DNA of 36,003 nt from an uncultured Bacteroidales bacterium (GCA_902778265.1 CACYXI010000022.1:1-36003); one strand, 5' to 3'. Positions 25,133-33,941 are shown, counted from the first letter of the stretch. The notes: generated by a model from the sequence alone, not told the origin. A program made the numbers and translations.

Positions 25133-27973
25133 ATGAGAAATGAGAAATTAAATAGAATCAAGCTAAAGGCAAAAGGTGAAGGGCGAAAGTCTTTTGCCCT
25201 CTACCATATTCAGCTTTTCCACATTCTGTATTTTTCATTTTTCATTTTTCATTTTTCATTTATTAATTGCCTCAAGCTAAACGCAGAGGGTCGTGGCATT
25301 CCTTTCTTCCGCAATTTCTCATCGAAGGAATACATGGCGCACAACCGCAACTACGATGTTGCGTGCGATGAGTATGGCACTATCTTCGTTGCCAATTTCG
25401 AAGGCCTACTATACTACGATGGTGCCACATGGCGAAAGATCCATACACCTGGTATCAGTCGTGTAACACGCTTGGCACGAGGCGAGGACGGACGCATCTG
25501 GGTAGGCGGATATAACGTGTTCGGCTATCTGAAGCCCGACCGACAAGGCTGCATCAAGCTCCATACCATCGTTTCAGATGTCAACAAGGGCGCACTATCA
25601 GAAGTGGATTTCATCAAGGTTGCGAAAAAGAAGGTGTATGTGCATACCACAGCAAGCAAGTCGTATGAAGTGGTGGATGATAAGGAACTCAAGGAATTAA
25701 AGCATGATGGAGAAAGCATCTTTACCGCAGGTGTCGATTCCGTCAGTAAGTTGAAGATGCCTTTCGATGTGCAACTACAATATAGTCACACCTCTGGTCT
25801 CGACTTTGGCAACAGTCGCTATGCCTTTGCTCCGTTGTCAGAAACTGATGGTCTGATATCAAATGCAATCAACTACGTCACATTCAACCGAGCACACATA
25901 CTCTGGGGTGCTACCGACAATGGTATCTTTGCCGTTGAAGCACTATCTCCATACGGTCAGATAGGCGACAAAGAAGGACTGAAAGGCGAGGTAAACTGCA
26001 TCGGAGAACTTGCAGGTACCTATTATATCGGTACGATGAAAGGCTTGTACTGCCTAAGAGGCAACAAGATACAGGTGGTGGCAAACATAGACCTTGCATG
26101 TTGGCAGTTGGTCGGCGTTTCCGACAATAAGATGCTTGCCGCTACATCCGACGGTCTCTATCTTATCACCCCTAACAGCATACAACGCATAACAAGCGAC
26201 AACACCTTCTCCGTATGTATGGACACTACGAAAGGCGGTTATGTCACAGGTGAGGTGGATGGTGTGTATTACATATCCGTTTCGGGCAAAAAGACATTGA
26301 TTTCCCCTCTCGAAAAAGTAACTCACATACACTATGCCAACAAGAAATTCATAGTGGAGAGCATCTACGGTGAGTTATGGGAGCTATCACTCTCATACAA
26401 CAATACCGGCATCAAAGTATCGGACAGATGTATTCGCCAGACTGCCGATGTAAAGGCTCCAAAGTTCAGATACACAGATCCGTTCGGCACACAATGGCAA
26501 ACCGATGCAGAAGGGCGAAATCTGAAAGCCTCCTCAAAGAACAACTATGCCAAGGAACTCTCGGCTTGGGTGTACCCATTTACCAAGCGTGCTCTCAACT
26601 GCCTCTACGTGTGCCACGATGGCAAGATATGGGCAGGTGGTGACTTCGGTGCCATAATTCTTGACACACGGATGCTGAAGGAAATGCAACAGCGTCCATG
26701 CGTAAGACCTTACATCCGTCAGGTAGTGGCAATGGGCGACTCCGTGATGTGGGGTGGCTATTCGCCAAGGGACATGAAGCCACGCTATGATGTGGAGGGC
26801 ATCGAACTGCCTTCCTCATGCAATCAGCTATATGTCACCTTCTCCACCCAGTTCTCGTCCTTCATCTGCCCTACCGAATATCGATACCGCATTAATGGTG
26901 GCAGATGGAGCCTATGGAGCGATGACAACGACGTTGAGCTTAACAACCTTGACTACGGAAACAGCCAAATTGAAATCCAGGCTCGCGATATATTCGGAAG
27001 AGTATCGGAAACGAGTCACATGCACTGGCACGTGGCGACACCGTTCTACCTACAATGGTGGGCTTTCATCATCTATGCGCTTATTGTCGTGGCCATCATC
27101 TATAACCTCATGTTATTGCGCACTCGCCGACTGAAAGCCGAGAAGACAAAGTTGGAGTATCTGGTGGAAAGACGTACCGCTGACCTGAAACGCACTCAGG
27201 ACGACCTTGTACGTATGGAACGCACGGCAACGGCAGGCAAGCTCACGCAAGGTCTTATCGACCGCATTCTCAACCCAATCAACTATATCAACAATTTCTC
27301 AAAACTCACATCCAATCTTGCCAAGGATCTCATGGCTGATATTGAGGATGAGAAAGATAACATATCGGAAGATAACTACGAGGATTGCGCCGACATCATA
27401 GATATGATGAAAACCAACCTCAAAAAGATTGAGGAGCACGGTATCAGTACCACCCGAACCCTGCGTGCCATGGAGGCCATGCTCAACAGCCATATCGGTA
27501 CTATGGCAGAGCATGATCTCATCGCCCTATGCCGTCAGACCGTAGCCGTTACATCCGACTATCACAAAGATGCCATTGCGGGGCACGACATAAGCATCGT
27601 ATGCAATATGCCCGAAAAGCAGTTGCTTCTCGATATCGATGCCACTTCAATGAAGAATGCGCTCATAGCCTTGCTCAACAACAGCATATACTCTGTTACA
27701 AAGAAGGCAAAGAGCAATGCAGCAGACTATAAACCCGAGATAGCAATAAGTATTCCGGAAGAAGGTGCCGTCATCACTATTCGCGATAACGGCATGGGTA
27801 TCGAAGAAACCATCATCGACAAGGTCTTCGACCCATTCTTCACCACCAAGCCAACAGGTGAGGCGGCTGGTGTGGGGCTCTATCTCGTCCGTAATATCAT
27901 AAACGATCACCATGGTAAAATATCAGTTGAATCCCAGAAGGATGAATACTGCCAATTCACTATAACTCTATGA
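25133..27973 (+). CDS. Propeller sensor with degenerate histidine kinase domain
   Basis: 946 residues from ATG 25133 (a TTG at 25124 is also in frame). The N-terminus is a basic stretch and a Phe-rich hydrophobic segment (about residues 28-46) encoded by interspersed repeat. A periplasmic two-component-regulator-type propeller follows (GTIFVANFEGLLYYDG, DGRIWVGGYNVFGY, then similar blades). Next are a Y_Y_Y-like domain (about 558-633), a membrane span (about 641-664), a coiled coil and a kinase core. The ATPase boxes look intact: N box IALLNNSIYS, G1 RDNGMGIEE, F box FDPFFTTKP, G2 GEAAGVGLYLV. In the dimerisation helix, however, GLIDRILNPINY replaces the usual G-A-H-E-I-x-NPLN, so Asp710 stands where His is expected and Arg replaces Glu. 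It has no receiver or AraC domain, so it is not an HTCS. It overlaps the next gene by 4 bp (ATGA). Confidence 0.85.
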   Translation: MRNEKLNRIKLKAKGEGRKSFALYHIQLFHILYFSFFIFHFSFINCLKLNAEGRGIPFFRNFSSKEYMAHNRNYDVACDEYGTIFVANFEGLLYYDGATWRKIHTPGISRVTRLARGEDGRIWVGGYNVFGYLKPDRQGCIKLHTIVSDVNKGALSEVDFIKVAKKKVYVHTTASKSYEVVDDKELKELKHDGESIFTAGVDSVSKLKMPFDVQLQYSHTSGLDFGNSRYAFAPLSETDGLISNAINYVTFNRAHILWGATDNGIFAVEALSPYGQIGDKEGLKGEVNCIGELAGTYYIGTMKGLYCLRGNKIQVVANIDLACWQLVGVSDNKMLAATSDGLYLITPNSIQRITSDNTFSVCMDTTKGGYVTGEVDGVYYISVSGKKTLISPLEKVTHIHYANKKFIVESIYGELWELSLSYNNTGIKVSDRCIRQTADVKAPKFRYTDPFGTQWQTDAEGRNLKASSKNNYAKELSAWVYPFTKRALNCLYVCHDGKIWAGGDFGAIILDTRMLKEMQQRPCVRPYIRQVVAMGDSVMWGGYSPRDMKPRYDVEGIELPSSCNQLYVTFSTQFSSFICPTEYRYRINGGRWSLWSDDNDVELNNLDYGNSQIEIQARDIFGRVSETSHMHWHVATPFYLQWWAFIIYALIVVAIIYNLMLLRTRRLKAEKTKLEYLVERRTADLKRTQDDLVRMERTATAGKLTQGLIDRILNPINYINNFSKLTSNLAKDLMADIEDEKDNISEDNYEDCADIIDMMKTNLKKIEEHGISTTRTLRAMEAMLNSHIGTMAEHDLIALCRQTVAVTSDYHKDAIAGHDISIVCNMPEKQLLLDIDATSMKNALIALLNNSIYSVTKKAKSNAADYKPEIAISIPEEGAVITIRDNGMGIEETIIDKVFDPFFTTKPTGEAAGVGLYLVRNIINDHHGKISVESQKDEYCQFTITL

Positions 27974-28782
27974 CCGAACTTGAAACACTTCGCCAGAATC
28001 TTCTCTCTCAGCAGAAGCTTGCATCATTAGGATTGCTCAGCGCAGGTATTGCGCATGAGATACAGAATCCCCTTAACTTTGTCATCAATTTCTCGAAGAT
28101 GTCAGAGAAACTTCTTACGGACATGAAGGATATACTGGATGATGTGCGTGAGGAGATTCCCGAGGATGATGCTGCCGACCTTGACGACATCGTAGATGAC
28201 CTCACCGTCAATATGCAGAAGATACGTGAGCACGGTGAGCGTGCCGTAAGCATCATCCAAGGCATACTGCTGATCTCGCGTGGCAAAGAAGGCGAGCGCA
28301 TCCCTACCGACATCGCCCACATGCTCCATGAGTATGTGTGGCTGGCATATCATGCCCAGAGAGCAAGCGACAAGTCGTTCAACATATCTATCTCCGAGAA
28401 CTATCAGGAGAATATGCCTAACGTCATGGTTATTCCGCAGGATCTAAGTCGTGCCGTGCTCAACGTGGTCAACAATGCCTGCTATGCCGTGATGGATAGG
28501 GCATCGCATGAAGGCGAGGACTACGCACCTACCATCACCGTCAATGCTAAGGTAGAGAACGGGAATCTCATCATCGCCATCGGCGATAATGGCTGTGGTA
28601 TGCCCGATGAGATACGTCAAAAGCTGTTTCACGATACCGTGACAACCAAGCCTATCGGCAAAGGTACAGGTCTCGGTATGCTTATCACTCACGACATCAT
28701 TGTCAACGGTCACAAAGGCAAGATTGATATTGATACCAAGGTGAATGAAGGGACAACGTTTACGTTTACGATACCGGTATAA
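27970..28782 (+). CDS. Soluble histidine kinase with intact phospho-acceptor
   Basis: A 270-residue protein with no signal, membrane span or sensor domain: essentially only a dimerisation helix pair and an HATPase_c domain. The phospho-acceptor is His29 in GIAHEIQNPLNF. The ATPase has the N box LNVVNNACYAV, G1 IGDNGCGMPDE, an F-box region reading LFHDTVTTKP (aromatic changes relative to FxPFFTTK) and G2 GKGTGLGMLI. Its start codon overlaps the stop of the propeller kinase gene (ATGA), implying translational coupling and near-stoichiometric synthesis. The helix sequences of the two proteins align closely (NPLNFVINFSK versus NPINYINNFSK). I infer that they heterodimerise, the membrane partner supplying the signal and this one the phosphate for the phosphatase regulator upstream. 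Confidence 0.92.
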   Translation: MTELETLRQNLLSQQKLASLGLLSAGIAHEIQNPLNFVINFSKMSEKLLTDMKDILDDVREEIPEDDAADLDDIVDDLTVNMQKIREHGERAVSIIQGILLISRGKEGERIPTDIAHMLHEYVWLAYHAQRASDKSFNISISENYQENMPNVMVIPQDLSRAVLNVVNNACYAVMDRASHEGEDYAPTITVNAKVENGNLIIAIGDNGCGMPDEIRQKLFHDTVTTKPIGKGTGLGMLITHDIIVNGHKGKIDIDTKVNEGTTFTFTIPV

Positions 28783-28880
28783 AGACCCACCCAGTCCCTC
28801 CCCAAGGGAAGTCGGAGATTGAGTATCTCCGAGTATGTGTCAGGGTTCCTCCCCCTCACCCCCTCAAGGGGGAGTAGATA
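28783..28880. repeat. CCCTCCC-type GC-rich repeat with hairpins
   Basis: It starts with AGACCCACCC-AGTCCCTCCCCAAGGGA, whose inverted copy lies inside the next coding region at 29131-29163. It then has a 7-bp hairpin CGGAGAT/ATCTCCG (28813-28819 and 28825-28831) and CCCCC-TCAA-GGGGG (near 28860). The hairpins follow the stop of the kinase gene and could reduce read-through into the receptor gene. Confidence 0.65.
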
Positions 28881-28904
28881 GTAATGACGATTAAAATGAT
28901 AAAT

Positions 28905-29015
28905 GGAAAAATTATAAAATGAAGAATACAGATTACCATGTTATTGCGAAAAATTATAGCGAATAATACAAACCTGTATTTTTCCATTTTTCACTTTTCA
29001 TTTTTCATTTAAAAA
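28905..29015. repeat. Interspersed element D (inverted partner of element C)
   Basis: AAATGAAGAATACAGATTACC, the core TTGCGAAAAATTATAGCGAA (28944-28963, exact complement of the core in element C), AATACAAACCTGTATTTTTCC and closing TTTTCATTTTTCATTT units just before the receptor start codon. No promoter consensus is seen within it. Confidence 0.8.
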
Positions 29016-29023
29016 CAAGTAAA

Positions 29024-31660
29024 ATGAATAGAAATATCATAAATACAAGCATATCCAAATCTCCACAGCGAGGAAAGCCCAACACTCGCCTGTGGAGAAA
29101 GGCTTTATACACATTATTACTATCTAACAAAGCCCTCCCTTGGGGAGGGTTTGGGTGGGTCTTTCTATTCTTCCCTCTTTTTGTTTCCGCCCAATCCTCC
29201 GCAACCTTCCAAGACTATGCCACAGCACAACAGTACTATGATCTGGGGCGATTTGACAGTTGCGAGGTCTATTCACGCAAGGTAGTGAACACAGGTAGTG
29301 GTATGCTCAAGACAAGTGCATTCCGACTAATGGCGCTCGTCAGATTGGAGAGAGGCGATATCATAGGAGCAGGAACCATTATCGACCGTCTCCTTGCCTA
29401 TAATCCCTACTTCACCCCCGCAATCAGCGATCCGCAACGCTTCATCGACATGATCAACGAGCGCAAGCAACAGGAGGCTGGTATCACCACGGCATCACGT
29501 CAGGCTGAGTCAATCGAGGAATCACCTGTACCAGTCACCCTCATCACCGAGGCTATGATACGATGCTCTGGCGCACAGACCCTTCAAGAGCTGCTATGCC
29601 TCTACGTGCCTGGTATGTCTATCGCCGAAGGTCTTGAGGCCAACATAGCGATGCACGGCATCACAAGTATATCCCAAGAAAAGATTCTGTTTCTTCAGGA
29701 CGGACACCGTCTCAATGGCTACTCCACTAATGCCGAGGCACCCGACTACCGCAACTCCCTCGACAAGATACAGCAGATAGAGGTGCTACGCGGTCCTGCA
29801 TCATCACTCTACGGCAACGTGGCTCTCACCGCCGTGGTGAACATCATCACGCGCAAGGGTGCCGTGCTCAACGGCGGTAGAATAAGTGTCTTGGCTGGTA
29901 GTCAGAAAACCTACGGCACCACCTTCGCCGTAGGAGGCGGTAACAATGCCGTGGATATACTCGGCTGGGGAAGCATACAGGCAACCGACGGTTTCCGCTA
30001 TACCTACGATAACGTGGCATACTCGCCTACCAATATGGCTGGTATCACAAAGCAGACCACCGTGTATGCCCATGCCTTCAACCGCCGTCCGTCATACGAC
30101 ATCGGTATCAAGGGCCGTTGGCGCGATTTCTCCCTTACCTTCAACTCACAGCGATCAAAGCAGACTCCATACATCAATATTCTACAGATTCCTGCAACTA
30201 AGGCAATAGAATATGATGCTACGGGCTTACCATACCTCATACCATCTACCCCATCGCTTGAATCGGTGCAGAACTATAACTACGACCGCTACCACAACAT
30301 AAAGAGCAACGGACCGGGCATTACGCGCACCAACCACCACCTCAACGTGGATTACTCGCACTCGTTCGGTGCTATCAACATTCAGGCATCGGGCTACGTC
30401 TCAATGGAGCATACCAGTTTTTATAACGTTATGGGCGACTCCATCAACTTCAACATTGGCGCTACCCTATTGCGTAGGCTGCAAGAAGGAGCAAAGCGAA
30501 CGGAGATGTCCCAGGTATTGGAAAATATGCTGATGCAGTACTATGTCAAGACGGCAGGTGCATTCCAAGTGTTGGAATGGGAGAACCTCACTTTTGGCGG
30601 ACAGGCACAGATACTTGCCAAATATCGCCTCGCAGGTCATGGCAATGCAGTAGTGGGATGCCAGTATGAGCATTTCGCCCTCACCGACGGAGTACTATAC
30701 CTCGGCGGCAGCTACTCCACACAGCAGATGGTATCGAGCGGTGAGGTATTCAACGATGGTATGGAAGACATCTATTCCTCATACCTTCAGCTGAAGCATT
30801 TCTTCTCTGATGAGTTCATCGTCAATGCCGGACTACGTTTCGACCATAAGATTCGTTTTGACGATGCCACCCTCAACCGCTTCTCCCCACGTATCTCCCT
30901 TATCTACAAGATAGGCAAGAACCTCTCTGCACGTGCATCATATAACTACAGCTTCGTGGATGCACCATATATCTACCGCGCATGCAACGTTAAGATGTTC
31001 AGCGGTGGAAAGGATATGAAGCCTGAGACTATGCGCTCATTCCAGATCGGAGCCACCTATCACCGTCAGAACTCTCCCCTATCGGCTGAGATCAGTTTCT
31101 ACCGCAACCGCCTTGAAGACCTCGTAACCCTGGTTGTGGGGGGCGAATACCTCTTCCGCAATTCAGCACAGGTGACACAGGCTGGTTTTGAGGGAGCTGC
31201 ACAATACACATCCGACTCATTCTTTGCCAATGCCAACTTCACTTGGCAGAAATTCATTGAGTCCGAGGGATATACCGTGCATGAGGACAACCCATTCGGA
31301 GTTCCACAGCTCATGGGTAACGTCACCGTAGCCGCATCACCATGGCACGGCAAGGGCAAGGGCTTCTTCACAGGTGGAAAGGTATGGCTACGTGGCACTC
31401 TCAATGCCCAGAGCGCCACCTACTATCAGATGACCGACATACTTCTGTCAACATCTGCAAAAAAGGCCATCGGCCAAATAGAGAAAGTGAATCCACAATG
31501 CATCATCGGACTTGGCTTAGGCTATGAGTGGAAGCATCTTGACATCGATATCATAGCACAGAACATCACCAACAACGATTTCAAGGTAGGTTCACTCCTC
31601 GCGGACGGAGTACCACGCAAAGGCCGTCAGATACTCGGGAAAATGACGATAAAGTTCTGA
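29024..31660 (+). CDS. TonB-dependent-receptor-like protein with N-terminal TPR-like domain
   Basis: An 878-residue outer-membrane protein. The first ~57 residues contain a long signal region ending VSAQSS, most of it encoded by repeat DNA. Residues about 60-145 are a helical TPR-like domain (AQQYYDLGRFDSCEVYSRKVV, LLAYNPYFTPAISDPQRF) in place of an STN or carboxypeptidase-like domain. A plug follows (PVPVTLITEAMIRCSGAQTL, MHGITSISQEKILFLQDGHR, IEVLRGPASSLYGNVALTAVVNI). The barrel (C-terminal ~600 residues) has PETMRSFQIGATYHR and ends GKMTIKF with the terminal aromatic residue expected for BAM. It is not SusC-like and has no SusD partner. Its place at the end of a signalling operon suggests a ligand-sensing or signal-relaying receptor; simple nutrient uptake is the alternative. 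Confidence 0.88.
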   Translation: MNRNIINTSISKSPQRGKPNTRLWRKALYTLLLSNKALPWGGFGWVFLFFPLFVSAQSSATFQDYATAQQYYDLGRFDSCEVYSRKVVNTGSGMLKTSAFRLMALVRLERGDIIGAGTIIDRLLAYNPYFTPAISDPQRFIDMINERKQQEAGITTASRQAESIEESPVPVTLITEAMIRCSGAQTLQELLCLYVPGMSIAEGLEANIAMHGITSISQEKILFLQDGHRLNGYSTNAEAPDYRNSLDKIQQIEVLRGPASSLYGNVALTAVVNIITRKGAVLNGGRISVLAGSQKTYGTTFAVGGGNNAVDILGWGSIQATDGFRYTYDNVAYSPTNMAGITKQTTVYAHAFNRRPSYDIGIKGRWRDFSLTFNSQRSKQTPYINILQIPATKAIEYDATGLPYLIPSTPSLESVQNYNYDRYHNIKSNGPGITRTNHHLNVDYSHSFGAINIQASGYVSMEHTSFYNVMGDSINFNIGATLLRRLQEGAKRTEMSQVLENMLMQYYVKTAGAFQVLEWENLTFGGQAQILAKYRLAGHGNAVVGCQYEHFALTDGVLYLGGSYSTQQMVSSGEVFNDGMEDIYSSYLQLKHFFSDEFIVNAGLRFDHKIRFDDATLNRFSPRISLIYKIGKNLSARASYNYSFVDAPYIYRACNVKMFSGGKDMKPETMRSFQIGATYHRQNSPLSAEISFYRNRLEDLVTLVVGGEYLFRNSAQVTQAGFEGAAQYTSDSFFANANFTWQKFIESEGYTVHEDNPFGVPQLMGNVTVAASPWHGKGKGFFTGGKVWLRGTLNAQSATYYQMTDILLSTSAKKAIGQIEKVNPQCIIGLGLGYEWKHLDIDIIAQNITNNDFKVGSLLADGVPRKGRQILGKMTIKF

Positions 31661-31663
31661 GTT

Positions 31664-31885
31664 TTAAATGAAAAATGAAAAGTGAAAAATGAAAAATACA
31701 AGATAGTATTTTAGTGAATAGTGAATAACGAATAGATAATAATACTTAATACAGGCTAACGCCTTTGTTTGAACCTCGTTCTGGTGGCTACCAGTATTAA
31801 GTATTATTCACTTTTCACTATTAACTATTCACTTACAAGTGTAATCTGTATTTTTCATTTTTCACTTTTCATTTTTCATTTATTT
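31664..31885. repeat. Interspersed element B (inverted copy of element A)
   Basis: Reading its complement reproduces element A: AAATGAAAAATACAGATTAC, AGTGAATAGTTAATAGTG, the core complementary to 31771-31796, GGCGTTAGCC, TATTAAGTATTATTATC, TTATTCACTATTCACT. Differences are a few substitutions and a small indel near AATAATAC. It separates the receptor gene from the promoter of the next unit. Confidence 0.8.
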
Positions 31886-31899
31886 TTTTGCCCCATTCC

Positions 31900-31930
31900 T
31901 TTGTCATATCAAAAGATTTGTATATCTTTG
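31900..31930 (+). promoter_or_regulatory. Promoter of the DUF6057/PD40 gene pair
   Basis: TTTG (31900-31903), 19 nt, then TATCTTTG (31923-31930) followed by CATC is a near-perfect Bacteroidetes promoter. The start should lie near 31937, which favours the ATG at 31983 (about 46 nt of leader) over the ATG at 31947. Confidence 0.8.
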
Positions 31931-31982
31931 CATCTGCTTTTGAGAAATGAAACCTAAGCTTCAATTATTCAACTCACTTAAA

Positions 31983-33773
31983 ATGAATAAACATAAACTT
32001 TTGAATGTTGCTATACCTGCGGTTGTTGTCGTTGCATTTATCGCCTACGCCGTATATATCCTTGTTGGCGTATGCTCAGATGTCCTCATAACGGCACAGG
32101 ATCGTAACGTGTTCACAGGCGATTCTTTGTACTTTAGCGAACAGATAGCACGTCCATTCGGATTCTTTCAGTATGTTGGCAGTTTCCTGACGCAGTTCTT
32201 CTACTATCCCGCAGTTGGTGCAGGTATGCTTATCGCCATCTGGCTTGCAAGTGCTTTTGCTGGTATAAAGGCATTTACCCTCAAGGGAGGTTGGTGCTCC
32301 GCCATGATATTGCCTGCTGCTTGTTTTCTTGCAGCAACCGTTGACCTCGGCTACTGGGTGTATTGTCTCACCATTCCAGGCTACTGGTTTTCGCAGTCAG
32401 TCGCCTTCCTATGCCTGATGTTGCTACTTTGGGTGGCAAACTCCACACCTCGCCGTTTCCGCATAGTGTGGTATGCAGTCATAGGTTTTGTGCTCTTCCC
32501 AATCTTTGGATGGATCTCATATCTCTTCACAATATGCCTTTTCCTTTCCCAGTTCAGAAAAGGCGACAATGGCAAAGCCACTCCAAAGTGGATTGACATC
32601 GTTGGTATCATCGTCACGCTCATTGCACCTATCATTTTCCATGCTTTACTCTATGAGAACCAACCCCTCAATGATGTATTCAATGCTGGTTTCCCTCTCT
32701 TCACAACCTCAACCGACTCATCATTGCGCCCTACCATTCCGTTCTTTATTCTCGTTGGCACTACGGTAGTACTTTCTCTTGGCAGAGTATTGCCAACGGT
32801 GAAGAAAGTGCCGGCATTCGTTGGATATGTGTTAGTAGGAATAGTGTCATCCATAGCAGTATGGAATGTGATATTCAAGGATTCCAACTATCTATATGAG
32901 ATGCAGATGACGCAAGCGGCGATGTCCGACGACTGGCAAGGTGTTATCAGCGTGGCAGAGAAGACAAAGACTCCTTCACGTGCTATGGTGATGCTCAAGA
33001 ACATAGCTCTCCTCAACACAAACGAGCTTGGTGCACGTTCTTTTGAGCTCAGTAATGATGGTAAGGAGATCTACAATCCCGACTCCCTTAACATCAACAT
33101 AATGCACATCGCATCGCCTGTAATCTATTATAATCACGGCAAGATAAACTATGCCATGCGCTGGTGCATAGAGTTTGCCATTCCGTATGGTTTCTCACCT
33201 TACTATCTCAAGATGCTGACAAGATGTGCCGAGGCTACTGGCGAGAAACAGCTTGCCAATCGCTACATCAACCGACTGCATAGCACGCTCTTCTATAGCG
33301 ATTGGAAGCCAGCACCTGTGTCACCTATCGTCAAGGAGCTCCAAACCGTATGTACCGACTCCCTTTCCAACGATGAGAACAGTTGCGAACGCTACCTTAT
33401 CAGCAATATCAGTAACATACACTCTCGTAAGAGTAAATACTATGCAGAATTGAGTCTGCTGTATTCCATGCTTACCTGCAATCCTAATGATTTTTGGCCA
33501 TCAATGTATGATTATGTATATACACATAAATCAAACACCATTCCTACGCAATACGAGGAAGCATATTGTCTTTTCCAAGATAAGACAGGGGTTAAATTCC
33601 CATTTGAACTGAAGATCTCACCTGCAACACAAGAGAGATACCAAAGCTTTTGGGATGCAGGCAACAATTATGCCCGATGTGGTATGAACGAGGATGCCGT
33701 CCGCGAAGCTATGCGAGAGGATTGGGGCGAAACTTACTGGTGGTTTAACGCATTCGGGCGGAAGAACTACTAG
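31983..33773 (+). CDS. DUF6057-type polytopic membrane protein
   Basis: 596 residues from ATG 31983; an upstream ATG at 31947 would add 12 residues but lies about 10 nt from the predicted transcript start. The first ~330 residues contain about nine or ten hydrophobic segments (for example IPAVVVVAFIAYAVYILVGV, FVGYVLVGIVSSIAVWNVI), the first preceded by NKHKLLN. The C-terminal ~260 residues are soluble and helical, TPR-like (DDWQGVISVAEKTKTPSRAM, YKLANRYINRL-like helices, YYAELSLLYSML). The combination matches the uncharacterised Bacteroidetes family I know as DUF6057. Function is unknown. It shares a promoter with the downstream PD40/CXXCH lipoprotein, so a joint envelope role is likely. Confidence 0.75.
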   Translation: MNKHKLLNVAIPAVVVVAFIAYAVYILVGVCSDVLITAQDRNVFTGDSLYFSEQIARPFGFFQYVGSFLTQFFYYPAVGAGMLIAIWLASAFAGIKAFTLKGGWCSAMILPAACFLAATVDLGYWVYCLTIPGYWFSQSVAFLCLMLLLWVANSTPRRFRIVWYAVIGFVLFPIFGWISYLFTICLFLSQFRKGDNGKATPKWIDIVGIIVTLIAPIIFHALLYENQPLNDVFNAGFPLFTTSTDSSLRPTIPFFILVGTTVVLSLGRVLPTVKKVPAFVGYVLVGIVSSIAVWNVIFKDSNYLYEMQMTQAAMSDDWQGVISVAEKTKTPSRAMVMLKNIALLNTNELGARSFELSNDGKEIYNPDSLNINIMHIASPVIYYNHGKINYAMRWCIEFAIPYGFSPYYLKMLTRCAEATGEKQLANRYINRLHSTLFYSDWKPAPVSPIVKELQTVCTDSLSNDENSCERYLISNISNIHSRKSKYYAELSLLYSMLTCNPNDFWPSMYDYVYTHKSNTIPTQYEEAYCLFQDKTGVKFPFELKISPATQERYQSFWDAGNNYARCGMNEDAVREAMREDWGETYWWFNAFGRKNY

Positions 33774-33779
33774 CACTAT

Positions 33780-33938
33780 TAATTACGAATTACTAATTAC
33801 CTAGTTAGTTTTTTCCATTGAAAGGAACTGAGCGATTGAGGTAAATAGGTAATTAGAAACTCGTAATTAGCAATCAAAATAGGTAATTCGTAATTAGTAA
33901 TTCGTAATTGAAATCATGTAATTCGTAATTAAAAAAGA
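33780..33938. repeat. AATTACGAATTAC-type repeat element
   Basis: TAATTACGAATTACTAATTACC units on the left, a core CCATTGAAAGGAACTGAGCG (about 33814-33833) and at least four GGTAATTCGTAATTAG-like units on the right fill the 168-bp gap between the DUF6057-type and PD40 genes. It belongs to the same microrepeat family as 13250-13320 and elements E and F, with a different core. No promoter consensus is seen. Confidence 0.65.
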
Positions 33939-33941
33939 ATT

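Noticed and set aside
25133-27973. Hybrid two-component (HTCS) regulator of the SusCD locus
   Set aside because: The propeller, Y_Y_Y-like domain and kinase suggest HTCS, but there is no receiver or AraC helix-turn-helix after the ATPase domain, and the acceptor His is missing.
23136-31885. Site-specific phase-variable invertible segment
   Set aside because: Inverted pairs exist, but no invertase or recombinase gene lies nearby and no promoter sits on a small invertible stretch. Kept only as a structural observation.
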